64,000 nt of DNA from Channallabes apus (lineage: Eukaryota > Chordata > Actinopteri > Siluriformes > Clariidae): assembly GCA_030522415.1 (NCBI GenBank), contig CM060131.1, forward strand, positions 12,509,703 through 12,573,702, in the 5' to 3' direction. A model generated the notes under the pieces. The model searched no databases. It saw only the letters and a list, made by a program, of their open reading frames with translations, and was not told where the DNA came from. The translations under genes and the position numbers were made by a program. The stretch's first letter is position 1. Each line of letters starts with the position of its first letter. Shown one piece after another: positions 24,419-36,068 of the stretch.

Positions 24419-26185
24419 ATCGAAAACTCTGGTATGTCAATGTCTTATAAGAAATTAGTAGTGCTCCAGGACAGCCGCTCTATTTCAGGTGCTCTGCGGT
24501 CTTTTGCAGCATGCAAAACCAAACAAGACAAACTTTGTTTGAAGTGAAGTGTGCTGTGCATTTTAAATCCCAGCTTTTCCGGAAAGAGCAGGCTCTGTGT
24601 GTGTGTGCGTGTGTGTGTGCGTGCAGCTGCTCTCATAAAAGATGCCTAAATCGTACTACAAAAACATTGCATATTTGTTGTCACATGCATCACGTATGCC
24701 TCAGACAGCAGTGTTCTTTTTTTTAACCAGCATGCAGCATCACCAGCAATATACTGTACAGTATATTGCATCTCAGAAGTCACTGGTATTCTGGGTAACA
24801 ATCAATATGACATTCATCTTTCATTATGGATGTCATCACCCTGGTTCCTCGTACCAGTTCAGCATTTAAAGTGCTGTAGAACTTCATTTTTGACTTAATG
24901 TCTTAATATAAGAAGAGAAAGTGAAAATGTATTTGAGGCCCTGCTCACTCTGTTGGGAGAGCAACAATAGGAAGCGTGAGATAAGCATCTGTGATCTTGA
25001 TCTTTGGATCTGTTCTGGGGGCACAGAGGGAGAAAAAGCGGGAAAGAGGCAAAGAAAGCGAAATAAAGAGTGACCGAGATTGCTATCGTTTGTCATTGCT
25101 TTACATGGTGGTGGATGTGAAGAGGACACAACAGTCGAGCCTTGGAGCCTCCTGTTAAAATGTATTATTTCCTGGTCTGACCGAGCACAGTGAGCAAGAC
25201 AGGAGACTTGTCTACCTGTGCAGTGTGCGATAAGGAAAGGCCTTGAAGTGAGAACCCAAACCAATTTATCTCCCATCAGCTGAGTAGCAGAAGGGTTGCT
25301 CTTAAGCCAGCTCAACCCATCCTCACGTGAAATTCTGACAAATCATAACACTGACCCTTTTTGTCCTACTGTATTTCACATTATCTAATAGAAAATTGTA
25401 AGCGCTCTAACCATTCCACTTTTTTTTGCTATTAAAACGTTTTATTTTCTGTGTAGTTTATCTTGTAAAGTTCCTGTCATGAGATCACAATGACCCTCTA
25501 ACTAATAGAGCTTAATTATACATTTAAAGATGTGAATGGCCTAATAGAATCTCAAACAAGGGGTATTATAGTTATTATGAAAAGCAAGGATGTTGATTAC
25601 TTCATTAATGAATTTCCATTAACTCCTCTATCCTGGTCAGGGTTATGGTGAGTAGGGCCGGATGGCCTCATATGCTTACAATTATAGTTGCGTCAGGACA
25701 TGCAAATTATCCAAGTCTCTGTATCTCCCTCGAGTCAAAACATGTGCCGGTGTTCCTTCTAGGTGAAGAAAAAAAAAGAAACACAATAGCAGGAACAGCA
25801 ATCAGGTCAGAGTGTGTTCTCTCCTCTCCTAGTTTGATGTCAGAAAATAAGAGTAAGGTTAAGCTGATGTGACTCTGGTTGTTTCCAAAAACACTCTAGA
25901 CTATAACTCCTTACTAACAGTATTAACAAACATGAGACACACATGGAGACACAAACTGCACTTAGTTCCTTTGTATCAACTGAACAAAAAAAATAATGAT
26001 TTGGATTTTATTTTATATGCAACTTACTGTGAGTCTGTCGACATTGCCAGTATACTTTATATTCATAACTTCATTGATCAGCAAATTGAACTACAAGAGC
26101 AACCAGATTTAGACCTTCTGTTATAAAACCATATTACACATTATACCAATTCATATAGGGTTTTGATTTTATGCAGACAGTGTAA
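24419..26185. other. Noncoding DNA
   Basis: No gene recognised. The region 24,890-25,320 is of more even base composition and holds a 143-codon minus-strand frame without known motifs, which I do not call as a gene. A double TACTGTACAGTA lies at 24,752-24,763. Confidence 0.4.
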
Positions 26186-27345
26186 TATACTGTACAGTGT
26201 AGCTCAAAATTTTTAAATATCTTGAATGTTTTTTTTTTTCAGGATTGTATGTAAAAAGTGAAATATGCTTTAGATTCATTATATGTAAAGTTTAATATTG
26301 TAAGTCTTCTTTGTTTTAATTTAGATGATTACATAAAAAATCTAGTACACCAAAATATTAAAATATTTAATTTTGAATTTGAATAAATTCCTATTTATAC
26401 AGCATAAATACAGTGTATCTTTTGGTTGAGTTCAGGACTTGCATTTGAAAAACTGCTAACTTGACAGTTGTCCAGAAGATGATCTTCAACACCCTCCACA
26501 AGTAGGGCAAACCAAAAAAGGTGCTCTAATGGGTGAAGCATATTCATGGAAAGTTGACCACAAAAGAAAAGTAGGGTAGGAAAAGTGCTCAAGCAAGATA
26601 GATTACCTCAGCCTTAAGAAAGTTTGTGAAGCAAAGCCAATTCAAGAACTTGAGAAGCTCCACAAGGAGTGGAGGGTGGAAGTCAATGTGACATCATAAA
26701 GAAACTGTTGCAGTCCTAGTATTAAACCACTCCTGAACCAGAGATAAGATCAAAAGTGTCTTACCAGGGCTAAGGAGAAAATTACCTGGAACATTGCTCA
26801 GTCGCTCAAAGCCCTCGTTTTCAGATGAAAGTAATCTTTGCATTTCATTTGGAAATGAAGGAATGAGTCTGGAGGAAAAGTGGAGAGACACAGAATGCAA
26901 AATTGCTTGAAATCCTGTGTGACGTTTCCACAGTCAGTGATGATTTGAGATGCAATGATATATGCTGGCATTGGTCCATTGTTCTTTATTAAGTCTAAAG
27001 TCAACGCAGCAGTCTAGCAGGACTTATTAGAGGACTTCTTACATCTGCTGACAAGCTCTATAGAGATGCCAATGTCCTTTTACTTAGCACCTGCCCACTG
27101 TGCCAAAACTACTACTAACTGGTCCTAGGCTGATCACCATGCCACAGAAAATGTCCCCAGATGAAGTGAATAAATTAACATTTTATTTTTCAGAAGTTGA
27201 ACATTACTGTATTCTGACCTTGAGACATATTCAAATATTTGAGGTACTAAATTGTTTATTTTCATGAGTTGTAAGGTGTAATCATCAACATAAAAAAGGC
27301 TTAAAATATTTAACTTTACATGTAATTGTTATAGAAAATGACATT
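26186..27345 (+). mobile_element. Heavily decayed Tc1-like element
   Basis: The two ends are imperfect inverted repeats: left ATATGTAAAGTTTAATATTG with TTAGATGATTAC near 26,282-26,330, right (reverse complement) ACATGTAAAGTTAAATATTT with TTGATGATTAC. Internal phrases such as GTTTCCACAGTCAGTGATG and TTCATTTGGAAATGA fit a known fish Tc1 transposase in reverse sense. No open frame survives. Confidence 0.55.
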
Positions 27346-27947
27346 TGCACTTTTTGAATTAGAATCGGAAGAAATCTTTCGAAATGGACTGCAATCAGCA
27401 AGAGAGGGAATTGCCCTTCATCGGGAGAATTTCAGTTCTGCAAAAAAGAAGACAGCCGATCCCAGGAAAGACAAAAAAAACAGCAAGGTTTACAATCTTC
27501 TTTAAATCAGATAAATGAACTACAGCAATCAGGAGCTGTCTATTTCCCCTGGTTGATATCCTAGTAAAAATCTCCAGGTGTTTGTTCATCAGAAGAGAGG
27601 GGGCCCTGTGTCCTCAGCCCACCATTTTCAAACTGTGAATGTGGTTTTAAAGGTTGGCAGATACCTCCAAAGCCTAAACCATAGATATTCCCAAACGATT
27701 TAAGGCATCAAGGTCTCCAGATTCTTCATTAAAATGTAGGGCAGTTAGAGTTTCTTACATATTCCCTGAAAGAGAGAGAAAAAGTGGAAGTTTATTACCT
27801 AACAAGCATCATTACAGGGCTCCAAATTTCAGGATCTGCTGAAACAGATGTGCTACAGCACAGATAATAAGCTCAGACTCAGGATAAAAATAAAAATATT
27901 AAATAAATAAATGAATAATAAATAAATAAATGAATGAATAATAGCCA
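27346..27947. other. Noncoding DNA with AAAT-rich run
   Basis: Nothing coding is seen. An AAT/AAAT-rich run at 27,885-27,942 precedes the SINE. Confidence 0.4.
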
Positions 27948-28082
27948 TGGATTGGCACGCTGTCCAGGGTGTACCCTGCCTCGTGCCCAGAGTCTCCTGG
28001 GATAGGCTCCAGGTCCCCGCGACCCTAAATACAGGATAAAGCGGTATAGAAGATGAATGAATGAATGAATGAATGAATGAAA
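27948..28082 (+). mobile_element. 5'-truncated V-SINE with 8 bp target duplication
   Basis: Only the last ~135 bp of the SINE (from TGGATTGGCACGCTGTCC to the GAAT tail), flanked by AATAGCCA at 27,940-27,947 and 28,083-28,090. The target duplication shows the copy was truncated at insertion, not later. Confidence 0.85.
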
Positions 28083-28599
28083 AATAGCCAAGCTCATGAG
28101 GAGTCTTATGAGCAAATCTGGCCATGTTCTTTGGATGTAAGGGATGGCACATTCTGTTCCCTGACACTAATAAATGTCATTAACACTATCATCACATGCA
28201 TCTTTGTGCGCTTGTCAAGGGCAACCTCTGGGACTGAAAATGAGTCCATCATGTAAGTGGCAAAATGTGCAGTTCCTTGATTGTTCATGGAGAGCTGGCA
28301 CCGAAAATGAATCAACACCTTTAGACCCCTATTATAAAATGCCCAAACAAACATGTAACCAACTTGGTTAAAAAAGGTTTTGGTTTCCATAGTTAGATTT
28401 TCCTATTCATGAAAATTCTACATGAGGTGATTTTTTTTGTTTATGTATCTCATCAGTTTAAATTTTCTTTAGCCATACAATTATACAAACATTGGGGTCT
28501 GATTTGAGTGACAGCTATAATGCTGACAAACAGCCAGCTGTGTGTTATGCATCACCTTGCCTAATTAGCTAATGGGAAGCATTAGCTTAACTTACTACA
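28083..28599. other. Noncoding DNA, nothing recognised
   Basis: No gene or classified repeat is visible. Confidence 0.4.
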
Positions 28600-29215
28600 A
28601 GACACATAGGGTATGGATGACTGGGGGGCAAGCCGAGGGCGATAGTGGGAAAGGAAAGGAAAAACTCCCTGAGATAGAAATAGGAAGAACCTATGGAAGA
28701 TAATGGATGCAGGGAATGATTTGCAGTCATGGGAGGCTGGAAGTTCAGTATGATAGGAGATGTGTTTATATGTAAGTTAATAGAGACCATTTTCTGTTAT
28801 TGTAGGCTAAGTTACAAAACTGTTTGTACTGTAGGAATTTAAATCTGAACTATTGGGCCACTGCAGTCAAAATCCATCAGAGAACACCTGTCTGCATCAG
28901 CCGAGGCCAAAACCATCTTCATGGTAAAGTGGAACTGTCGCTAGTCAACAGATGCATCCCAAGCAGACCATACAGGGCCTCCATGCAAGTAGATCTTCAA
29001 CCAGAAAAGGGGAACCAGGATGAGTCGGACAGGTCTGGATGGCAGAGGAGGTCTGGATCACTGGTTAGGAATGCTATCTGTAGCTCGAGAGAGAGAGAGA
29101 GAGAGAGAACAGTTAGGTATGGTCACATAATGTATAATATGAATGTATATTTTGTGCAACGTGCGAGCAGGGGCCCATGGGACTAACTATCACAGCCTAA
29201 CCGGTGATGAACAGA
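28600..29215 (-). repeat. L2 LINE 3' UTR fragment
   Basis: Matches the 3' UTR of the LINE at 7.5-12.6 kb: AAAAACTCCCTGAGA, the block around CTGGATCACTGG, an AG-repeat (29,090-29,108) and GTATGGTCACATAATG. Internal deletions are present. Confidence 0.75.
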
Positions 29216-29469
29216 ACTCCCATGATTGACCTTTAAAACCTTCAGAAAATTTACAAAAATCTGTGATGTCAGAGTGGCTTATTCTAATTCTTTTATAGTC
29301 TACGGCTCATATATGAAGAAAAGGAGAGGAAAGCACTTTTCCCCCAAGTGTCTTACATTGCCCAGCAAAGATACACAGTTTGGCTTTTCTTTGCATTCTA
29401 CTCGTTAAATAGAAATCTCCCTTATGTTTGCCACAAATGCAGTTCTCCAGAATCTCATTGTGTGTGGAT

Positions 29470-29477
29470 TATAAATA
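29470..29477 (+). promoter_or_regulatory. TATA box candidate upstream of a signal-peptide-like exon
   Basis: TATAAATA 279 bp upstream of the ATG at 29,756. If used, transcription would start near 29,503 and the leader would be about 250 nt. This is supported only by motif and position. Confidence 0.3.
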
Positions 29478-29755
29478 ACACAGCCATCATTCTATTCTGC
29501 CCTTTCTGTGAACTATATCTCAGGAGTCTCTGTATGTCATACAGTATATGACACTATGCCTATAACAAGAACCTGGTCTTCATTTGAAGCAATACAGTCA
29601 TTTTCATTTAATGAGCTCTGATCAAATAAATGCCTCACAGCTCCATATTGGTTTCCTCACAGCTCCATATTGGTTGCTACATAAATGTTGTCACAAACCA
29701 CCTTTACGGGGAAACAAATACAACCCTGTTAGGAAAAATAATTTATTTAATAGTG

Positions 29756-29792
29756 ATGGCAGTGAAGTCTGCTTTGTTTCTGGCCATTGTAG
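29756..29792 (+). CDS. Candidate first coding exon: start of a secretory signal peptide
   Basis: ATG followed by twelve codons, MAVKSALFLAIV, and one extra base, ending exactly at a strong donor (TTGTAG|GTAAGC). The peptide has the lysine-then-hydrophobic shape of a signal sequence. Joined to the segment at 29,983-29,999 the frame continues as GLIHLS, still hydrophobic and in phase. I do not recognise the protein. Small phase-1 and phase-0 exons at the 5' end occur in several families of secreted and single-pass proteins, but no family can be named from 18 residues. A further coding exon was not found before 31 kb. Confidence 0.35.
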
Positions 29793-29982
29793 GTAAGCGC
29801 ATGTTATATTGTTTACTTTGTTTGACTTCTTTGCTCTGTATTTTACACCCTTTTAAAAAGAAAGATTGGTAGCTATTAATGATTCTTAATCAACTCCTGT
29901 ATGTGTAATTGTTTTTTAATAAAACCTCTATTTTTAATAAAATCTCCATTTTAAACCTGCATATGTCTCTTCTTTGTTTCAG

Positions 29983-29999
29983 GCCTGATACATCTTTCT
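29983..29999 (+). CDS. Candidate 17 nt micro-exon continuing the signal peptide
   Basis: Bounded by a good acceptor (TCTTCTTTGTTTCAG) and a consensus donor (GTAAGTCAC). Its 17 bases complete the split glycine codon and add LIHLS, keeping the frame open to a phase-0 end. The intron from 29,793 to 29,982 is 190 bp, a common size in fish. The pairing of two strong splice signals with phase continuity is the evidence. Chance remains possible. Confidence 0.33.
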
Positions 30000-31230
30000 G
30001 TAAGTCACAAATTGTTGCTCATCAATGCAATAAGAACTTTGTTCACATTTTTATGACTTAGAAAAAAAATTACAGGGTTTACAGCATTAGTGTGACTAAA
30101 AGCTTCTCAGTCATCTTAATGCCAAAAGATGAGTTCTCGAAAAATTATTTAGTCTCTGTGAAATAGCTAGCATGAAAGGGAAAAAATTATTCAGTAGGCA
30201 TGCAATCATTATTCAACACATTTAGTTGTCAAAATGTCATTTAAAAAATCAATTTTCATTTCTTTATTCCACTTTAACACCTCAACACCTCAACACTGGA
30301 CTGGGAATCAACATTAAATAGACATCTGGGAATGGATTGGAATTGGGAAAATGGTTGATGTCTCCAAAAATATCTGACACAATGATTTTACTGCGTCAAG
30401 CCGCGTCAAGCCTAATGGTTTTTTTGTCCAGCAGTAAAATAAAGAATAAACAAAAAAAAAAAAGTAAAATCTGAACATTATGTGCATCGGTTTCTTAAGT
30501 GCATTTCATGGCAATGATGATTAAAAATTAACGCAATTCATCCAGGGCTATATAAAAATGAATTAGACCATATAAGGAGTTTCCCTTTGGTTTTTACACA
30601 ACTACTGTATCTGAATAACAAACATTCATAACTACCTAACATGACCTTTAAATGGTCATTAGTAAGCAGAAATATTTTAAGCACAGACATATTTACAACC
30701 ACAGTTCTTGTATTTTCACAAATGCCTTTTACATGTATGGAATTTGGCGGATGCCTGTACCTACAGTAGAGCAACAGACATTTATCTCATTACCCATATG
30801 AGTGGTTGAGGGTTAAGGGCCTTGCTCAAGGGCCCAAGGTTGGAATCTGGGTCTTTCCAATCAGTCTTACCCACTAAGCTAACATTAGCTATTTAAACAC
30901 TTCCTATTTTGCTTGAATAAATATAATATTTCTACACATGATTACCCCATGTGGGGGTAACATTAGGTGACCTGATGAGGTGAAAAAAAACATTTCTGTG
31001 AGAACGTTGCTGCATTCCATTCCCGAAGTGTACTTCACAGGGTGCTCCCTACCCTACTCCCTGCTCAGTTTGCAGGAAATGTTGGTGAATGTTGGTGTGT
31101 AGCGAATAGTTCTCCACTATTTAAAACACCCTGCAGAGTCACCAGCGCTGACATCACTTCCTCTGTGCGTTACCATGGTAACATAAGAACGTCGGATACA
31201 CACTACGGACATTAAATGTTGAATATTTGA

Positions 31231-31235
31231 TAATG

Positions 31236-31283
<48 letters not shown>

Positions 31284-31284
31284 G
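31231..31284. repeat. (AAT)n microsatellite
   Basis: About seventeen AAT units directly abutting the following SINE. Confidence 0.95.
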
Positions 31285-31499
31285 GTGGCACGGTGGTGTA
31301 GTGGTTAGCACTGTCGCCTTGCACCTCCAGGGTCCGGATTCGATTCCTGGCCAGGCTCGATTCCCGTCTCTGTGTGCATGGAGTTTGCATGTTCTCCCCG
31401 TGCTTGGTGGGTTTCCTCCGGGTACTCCGGTTTCCTCCCACAGTCCAAAGATATGCAGATTAGGCTAATTGGCGTTCCCAAATTGACCATAGTGTGTGA

Positions 31500-31574
<75 letters not shown>

Positions 31575-31710
31575 CTCTGCGATGGATTGGCACGCTGTCC
31601 AGGGTGTACCCTGCCTCGTTCCCTGAGTCTCCTGGGATAGGCTCCAGGTCCCCGCGACCCTAAATACAGGATGAAGAGGTATAGAAGATGAATGAATGAA
31701 TGAATGAATG
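31285..31710 (+). mobile_element. Complete V-SINE with intact pol III promoter boxes
   Basis: Begins GTGGCACGGTGGTGTAGTGG; the A-box-like TGGTGTAGTGG and B-box-like GGATTCGATTCC (31,336-31,347) have tRNA spacing. The conserved body, a (TG)n tract at 31,501-31,570, the 3' part and a GAAT tail follow. AATAATAATAG occurs at both edges (ending 31,284, and 31,711-31,721), a target duplication derived from the AAT repeat. This is the best-preserved copy in the window. Confidence 0.9.
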
Positions 31711-31721
31711 AATAATAATAG

Positions 31722-32278
31722 ATTATTAGATGCATGAAGATGTATTAAATTTTTTTACATATCATTATATTCCTGCTTATTAATGACCATTATATTGCCT
31801 ACAGTATATAATACTATGGATTTCTTCATTAAATTCAAAATAAAATTATTGCATCTTATTAAAATGATGTCTTTTCATGCCCCAGCATGACACAATGACT
31901 TGGGAAATTTGTTCAAACCTTTTTCTGATGATTACAAATTGTTCAATTGTTTCCTACACTGGAAATTTTCTTTTTTCTTTTAATTTCTTTTGAATTAAAC
32001 ATCTTAGCTGCAGTTTGGAAACACACTTAACATGGCTGAACATCCTGTGTAGTACTGTATACCTTGTAGGGTACTTCAGGCCGATCAGAATGCACCTCAA
32101 GTCTCTACCCTTTGGCTGAAAACCATTTAGAGCTGAGACTGAATTCTTGTCTGGTGGGACTGAACCAATCATAACGCACAAGGCGGGATTTATCAGAAAA
32201 CATTGGATGTCTAATAGACATGTTCTCCCCATGCTTGGTGGGTTTGAGAAAAATGCTCCTACTTTTTTTTTTGTAATA
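31722..32278. other. Noncoding DNA
   Basis: No gene is seen. The segment 32,215-32,250 contains a 20-30 bp echo of the SINE body (CCCATGCTTGGTGGGTTTG). Confidence 0.4.
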
Positions 32279-32846
32279 GTACTGTGCAAAACAATGTGAG
32301 CCAGCCCTCATTTCTTCATATTTTACTTGTAAGGAGTCAGACTTGTATTTTTTTTAAAGTAGCCTTCTAAACACAGTGCCAATGCAGTCAAAGCATACTT
32401 TGATAAAAAAAAAAAAACCCACAATGGATGACTACGAGTCAAGGATTGACCTTCAGTGAGCCCGGTTCTCAGCATTATTGAAGCAGTGTGGGATCATCTT
32501 GATAGAGAATGGAACAAAAGGCAAGCAACATCCAAAGAACAGCTTTGGAATGTTCTTCAAGAAGTCTGGGGCAACTACAGTATTTCTGAAGACTACTTAC
32601 AGAAATTACAAGAAATCTCTCCTAGGACAGATCAGACTGTGTTAAAGAATAACTGAGCGCATACCAAATATTGACTTTAAAGCTTGTTAGAATTATACAG
32701 CAAAACACTCATTTTGTGTTATACTGTACAGTATACTGAACTTGCATGTATGTTTGCAGATGTTGTAATGAATCACTGTACTTATTGTCTAATTTTCCTA
32801 GCAATATACTAAGGGTGACTCAAGACTTTTGCACAGTACTGTACAT
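32279..32846 (+). mobile_element. Internally deleted Tc1-like element with C-terminal transposase remnant
   Basis: Ends are GTACTGTGCAAAAC at the left and, inverted, TTTTGCACAGTAC before TA at the right. The open stretch 32,456-32,656 matches the last ~65 residues of a Tc1 transposase: SIIEAVWDHLDRE (the catalytic Glu lies in this motif), TSKEQLWNVLQEVW and EDYLQKLQE. The N-terminal and central thirds are gone, so the element is non-autonomous. Confidence 0.7.
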
Positions 32847-32900
32847 TTTCAGATTAAATGTTTCACAGCAGGGAGAAACACTATGCATGTCAAAAAAAAG

Positions 32901-33237
32901 TGGTTAGCACTGCCGCCTTGCACCTGCAGGGTCCAGGTTTGATTCCTTCCTCGAGTCCCTGTGCAAGGAGTTTACATGTTCTCCCCATGCTTGGTGGGTG
33001 TCCTCCAGGTACACTGGTTTCTTCCCACAATTAAAAGCCATGCAGATTAGGCTAACAAAGGCATGCCCAAAGTCCATGAATGAGTATGGGTGTGTGTGTA
33101 TGTGTGTGCCCTGCGATGAATTAGCACACCATTCAGGGTTTCCCCAACTTGTGCCTACAAATCTCCTGGGATGTGCTCCAGGCTTCCTGCAACTCTGTAT
33201 ACAGGATAAAGTTGTATAGACGATGAGACGACGACGA
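32901..33237 (+). repeat. V-SINE, moderately diverged
   Basis: Starts within the tRNA-like head (TGGTTAGCACTGCCGCC), has the B-box region and body, and ends at AGGATAAAGTTGTATAGACG with a GACGAC-type tail. Confidence 0.75.
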
Positions 33238-33672
33238 CCATATTGTGAATGTTTGACTTTTTTTTTTCATTTTTAACTTTTTTCTTTATGCAAGAATTTA
33301 AGGCAAATTGCTGTGGTATAAAAAGAAATCAAAAAACAACACATTATTTATTTTAGGAAAGAAACATTTTTGCACTACTTTAATTCCTAACTAATGTTAT
33401 GCAAGCATTCATTTTCTTTCTCTCTTTCTTGAAGTTAATAAGACAGTAATTGCAGCTTGTTCCTGAGAAACTTCAGCAGGCAAAGTGCTCCCATGATCTC
33501 TGACTGTTACAAAGCACTGACACTGCAGATGACTTCCAGAAAAGATTGAAATGACCTTACAAAACGTTTCACAATATCAACAATCTGTGTATTATTAGTA
33601 TTGTTCGATTTTATGGACTGTCATCATACTGTACAGTACATGTCCTTGTATGTAAGCTGCTAATATGGAAAC
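33238..33672. other. AT-rich noncoding DNA
   Basis: No gene recognised. A double TACTGTACAGTA lies at 33,627-33,638. Confidence 0.4.
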
Positions 33673-34110
33673 AATAACATACTATAATGAGTGCATGAAT
33701 ACACCAATCAGCTCAGTGAGAGGATCATGGACACTCAATGTTGCTCACCCATACCTGTGGGGAACAAAGGCCAGCCTGTCCGGTCCGATCCCACAGAAAA
33801 GCCAATCCAGAGCAAATCACAAAAATGGCACTCACAAAAAGGCACCAGACCTCCCATTCATCCAGAGCAGGCCATGCATAGGGCCCAACAGGCCCCTAAA
33901 TCCCCAGATCCTAATCGAATTGAGAACGCATGGGAATTGCTGGGCAAACAAGTCTGACCTACAGAGGCCCCAACTCGTATCAACAGCACCCAAAGAATGT
34001 GCTGCCTTCATCCTGGTGCCAGACACCACAGCACCCCAGACGTCTTGTGGATGGGGTCATGCCATTACTGTCACACTGACCGATATTTAACAAAACCTCA
34101 TCGTCTAACC
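33673..34110 (+). mobile_element. Internally deleted Tc1-like element (family D)
   Basis: Contains GGTCCGATCCCACAGAAA, CAGATCCTAATCGAATTGAG (the PDPNRIE-type end of the catalytic domain), GGGCAAACAAGTCTGACC and GGTGCCAGACACCACAGCAC, all in the order of a Tc1 gene but with most of the middle deleted. A 141-codon frame across it is a fusion of remnants, not a gene. Confidence 0.6.
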
Positions 34111-35267
34111 AATAAAGTTCATTCGTTCACAATGTTAAATCAAAATTCTATTAATTTCATAATCATTTCCTTCTGGTTCTGCCTTATTCTGCCTTTTTAA
34201 TTCTGATTTTGTTTATTATTCAGATTAGTAGTAGATTATGACAAAGCATGATGACTTGAGAGCTGTGTCTCATCTCAGTCTCATCATTGTGATGGACGGG
34301 GCACCTCCTTAACGCTCTCCATGTCTTTGTGAATAAGACAGTGAAAGGATAAGGCTGGAGAACTGATGCTAAGAGACTGATCTAACAGTCATTACTGCTG
34401 TAAACAGCCTATTTCTCAGGTACCTTTTGTCTGTGTGGTGTTTAAATAAAACTGCGCCACTGCACCTGCATTGATCTATGAGTGTGTTTCTGAGTGCCTA
34501 CTTTGTTTATGCTCAGTGGGTGAAAATGCAGTGTGTTGTAGCACTTGTATTACTGCAGGCTCTTAACAGCTCCAGGTTTTGATTGCACTCGGCATCCTTT
34601 GTACGCTTCCATAGACGGAAAACATTTGACAAATTTGTAAATGTAAATATGTGCAAGGTATCAATGATAACTATTTAACATAACTGTTCTACATTTTTGA
34701 ATGTGCTGAAACAGAATGAGTGTGTCTTTGTTTTGTGCGTGTGTGTGTGTGCGTGCGTGCGTGTGTGTTCACGACAGCTGAGTAAAACTGAAAGGAACAA
34801 GCAGTACTATATTGCACAATATAATTTGCCTTCAGCACTCCAACTGTGCACCATCATAATCAAAATCTGCACCATGGGAGATGCAAGGAAAAAAAAATTG
34901 AAGATGGCATTTATTCATCTACGAAATGTGTGCATTTAAATTTTTTTTGACTGTGAACATGTAAAACAAATTGACTAGTACTGACATTCCCAGTTCACAG
35001 GGTTTTTGGAGTTTGAACCTCTGGGTCCCTGTAGGATGTCAGATGGATTTGAAATGAAGCAATCAAGCTGTTTGTGAGCTGTGCACTTTCAGCTTTAATT
35101 TAAAAGTGTTGCATTACCCATTCAGGTATATATAGATATAATAATAATAATAAAAAAACTGTTGACATCTGCCTCCCGTGTGTTCTCTCTGTGTGCCAGA
35201 CCTGTTAAAATATGTTTGTCCAAATGTACTGTAATTGGACAATCGTCTAATAAGCAGTTTCCTTGTT
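34111..35267. other. Noncoding DNA
   Basis: Nothing coding recognised. A GTGC-rich tract lies at 34,735-34,765 and an ATA repeat at 35,127-35,155. Confidence 0.4.
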
Positions 35268-35460
35268 ATTCCTGTATAAAGGGTCATGGGGGGCCTGGAG
35301 CCTATTACACAAGACTCAGTGTACTGTATGATGTTGGGAACATCCTGGACAAGGTACCAATCTGATCCAGGGCACACACACTCATTCACACACCATAACC
35401 TACTGTAATCCGCTCCCCTTTAGACTGTGAGAGGAAATCAGAGAACCAGATGAAACTCAC
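35268..35460 (-). repeat. Divergent V-SINE fragment
   Basis: The order TGTATAAAGGGTC, GGCCTGGAGCC, a CA-rich segment and a degraded GAGGAAAT body fits the minus-strand SINE. It has a TACTGTA at 35,322-35,328 which, when removed, restores alignment with the copy at 47.8 kb. Confidence 0.65.
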
Positions 35461-35845
35461 CATATAATTCAATATGGAGTTGGTTCCCCTTTTGAAGCTA
35501 TAACAGTGAATAAGATTTTATGTTTTCCTGGGAATTTGTGCCCAATCATTCTGTAGAGCATTTAAGGGGTCAGGCACTGATGTCAGACAAAAAGGACTGG
35601 CTCATAATTTCTGTTCTAGTTCATCATCCCAAAGGTGCTCGATGGAGCTCAGGGCTTTGTGTTAGGGCCAGTGAAGTTCGTCCACACTAAACTCATCAAA
35701 CCATGTCTCTATGGTCCTTGCTTTGTGCACTGGTGCATAGTCATGTTGGAAGAGGAAAGGGCCTTCCCCAAACTGTTGCCACAAAGTTGAAAGCACAGCA
35801 TTGTCTTGGCATTTTGAAGCACTAAGATTGCCCCTTCACTTTGGA
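35461..35845 (-). mobile_element. Tc1-like transposon fragment
   Basis: On the minus strand the text corresponds to the central transposase region of a Tc1 family. Plus-strand landmarks are TGTCAGACAAAAAGGACTGGC, CCCAAAGGTGCTCGATGGAG and GTGCATAGTCATGTTGGAAG. It is truncated at 35,845 where an L2 tail begins. Confidence 0.5.
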
Positions 35846-36068
35846 CAATTCAATTCAATTTAATTAAATTTTCTTTGTATAACACTTTTAACAGTTGACA
35901 TTGTCACAAAGCAGCTTTTCCAACTCAAAATAATTATTTAAGTTTGTATGAAATGTGAATGTGTCTAAATAAAAATTATAAGACGAGGACGACGGCGGCA
36001 GTGGCAAGGAAAAACTCCCTGAGATGGTAATAGAAAGAAACCTTGAGAGGAACCGGACTCAACAGGGA

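Larger units (their letters stand above)
29216..31230. other. Mostly noncoding DNA around the candidate exons
   Basis: Apart from the candidate promoter and exons listed separately, nothing coding is seen. A tRNA-like SINE remnant is possible at about 30,768-30,895 (GGGCCTTGCTCAAGGGCCCA on one strand); a related phrase occurs near 54,470. Confidence 0.35.

Noticed and set aside
24884..25315. 143-codon minus-strand frame
   Set aside because: No recognisable motif; contains runs typical of translated noncoding purine-rich DNA. Left as noncoding.
31285..31350. tRNA gene
   Set aside because: The A- and B-box match belongs to a SINE head; no cloverleaf or CCA-adjacent acceptor stem can be drawn and the same head recurs at many sites.
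32827..32846. TACTGTA at the end of a Tc1 element counted as a scar
   Set aside because: Here the heptamer is formed by the element's own terminus next to TA, so it is not evidence of an excision. The same caution applies to any heptamer at a transposon end.
33665..34090. 141-codon frame with proline-rich text
   Set aside because: It runs over ordered remnants of a Tc1 transposase in a different frame, so it is a chance fusion.
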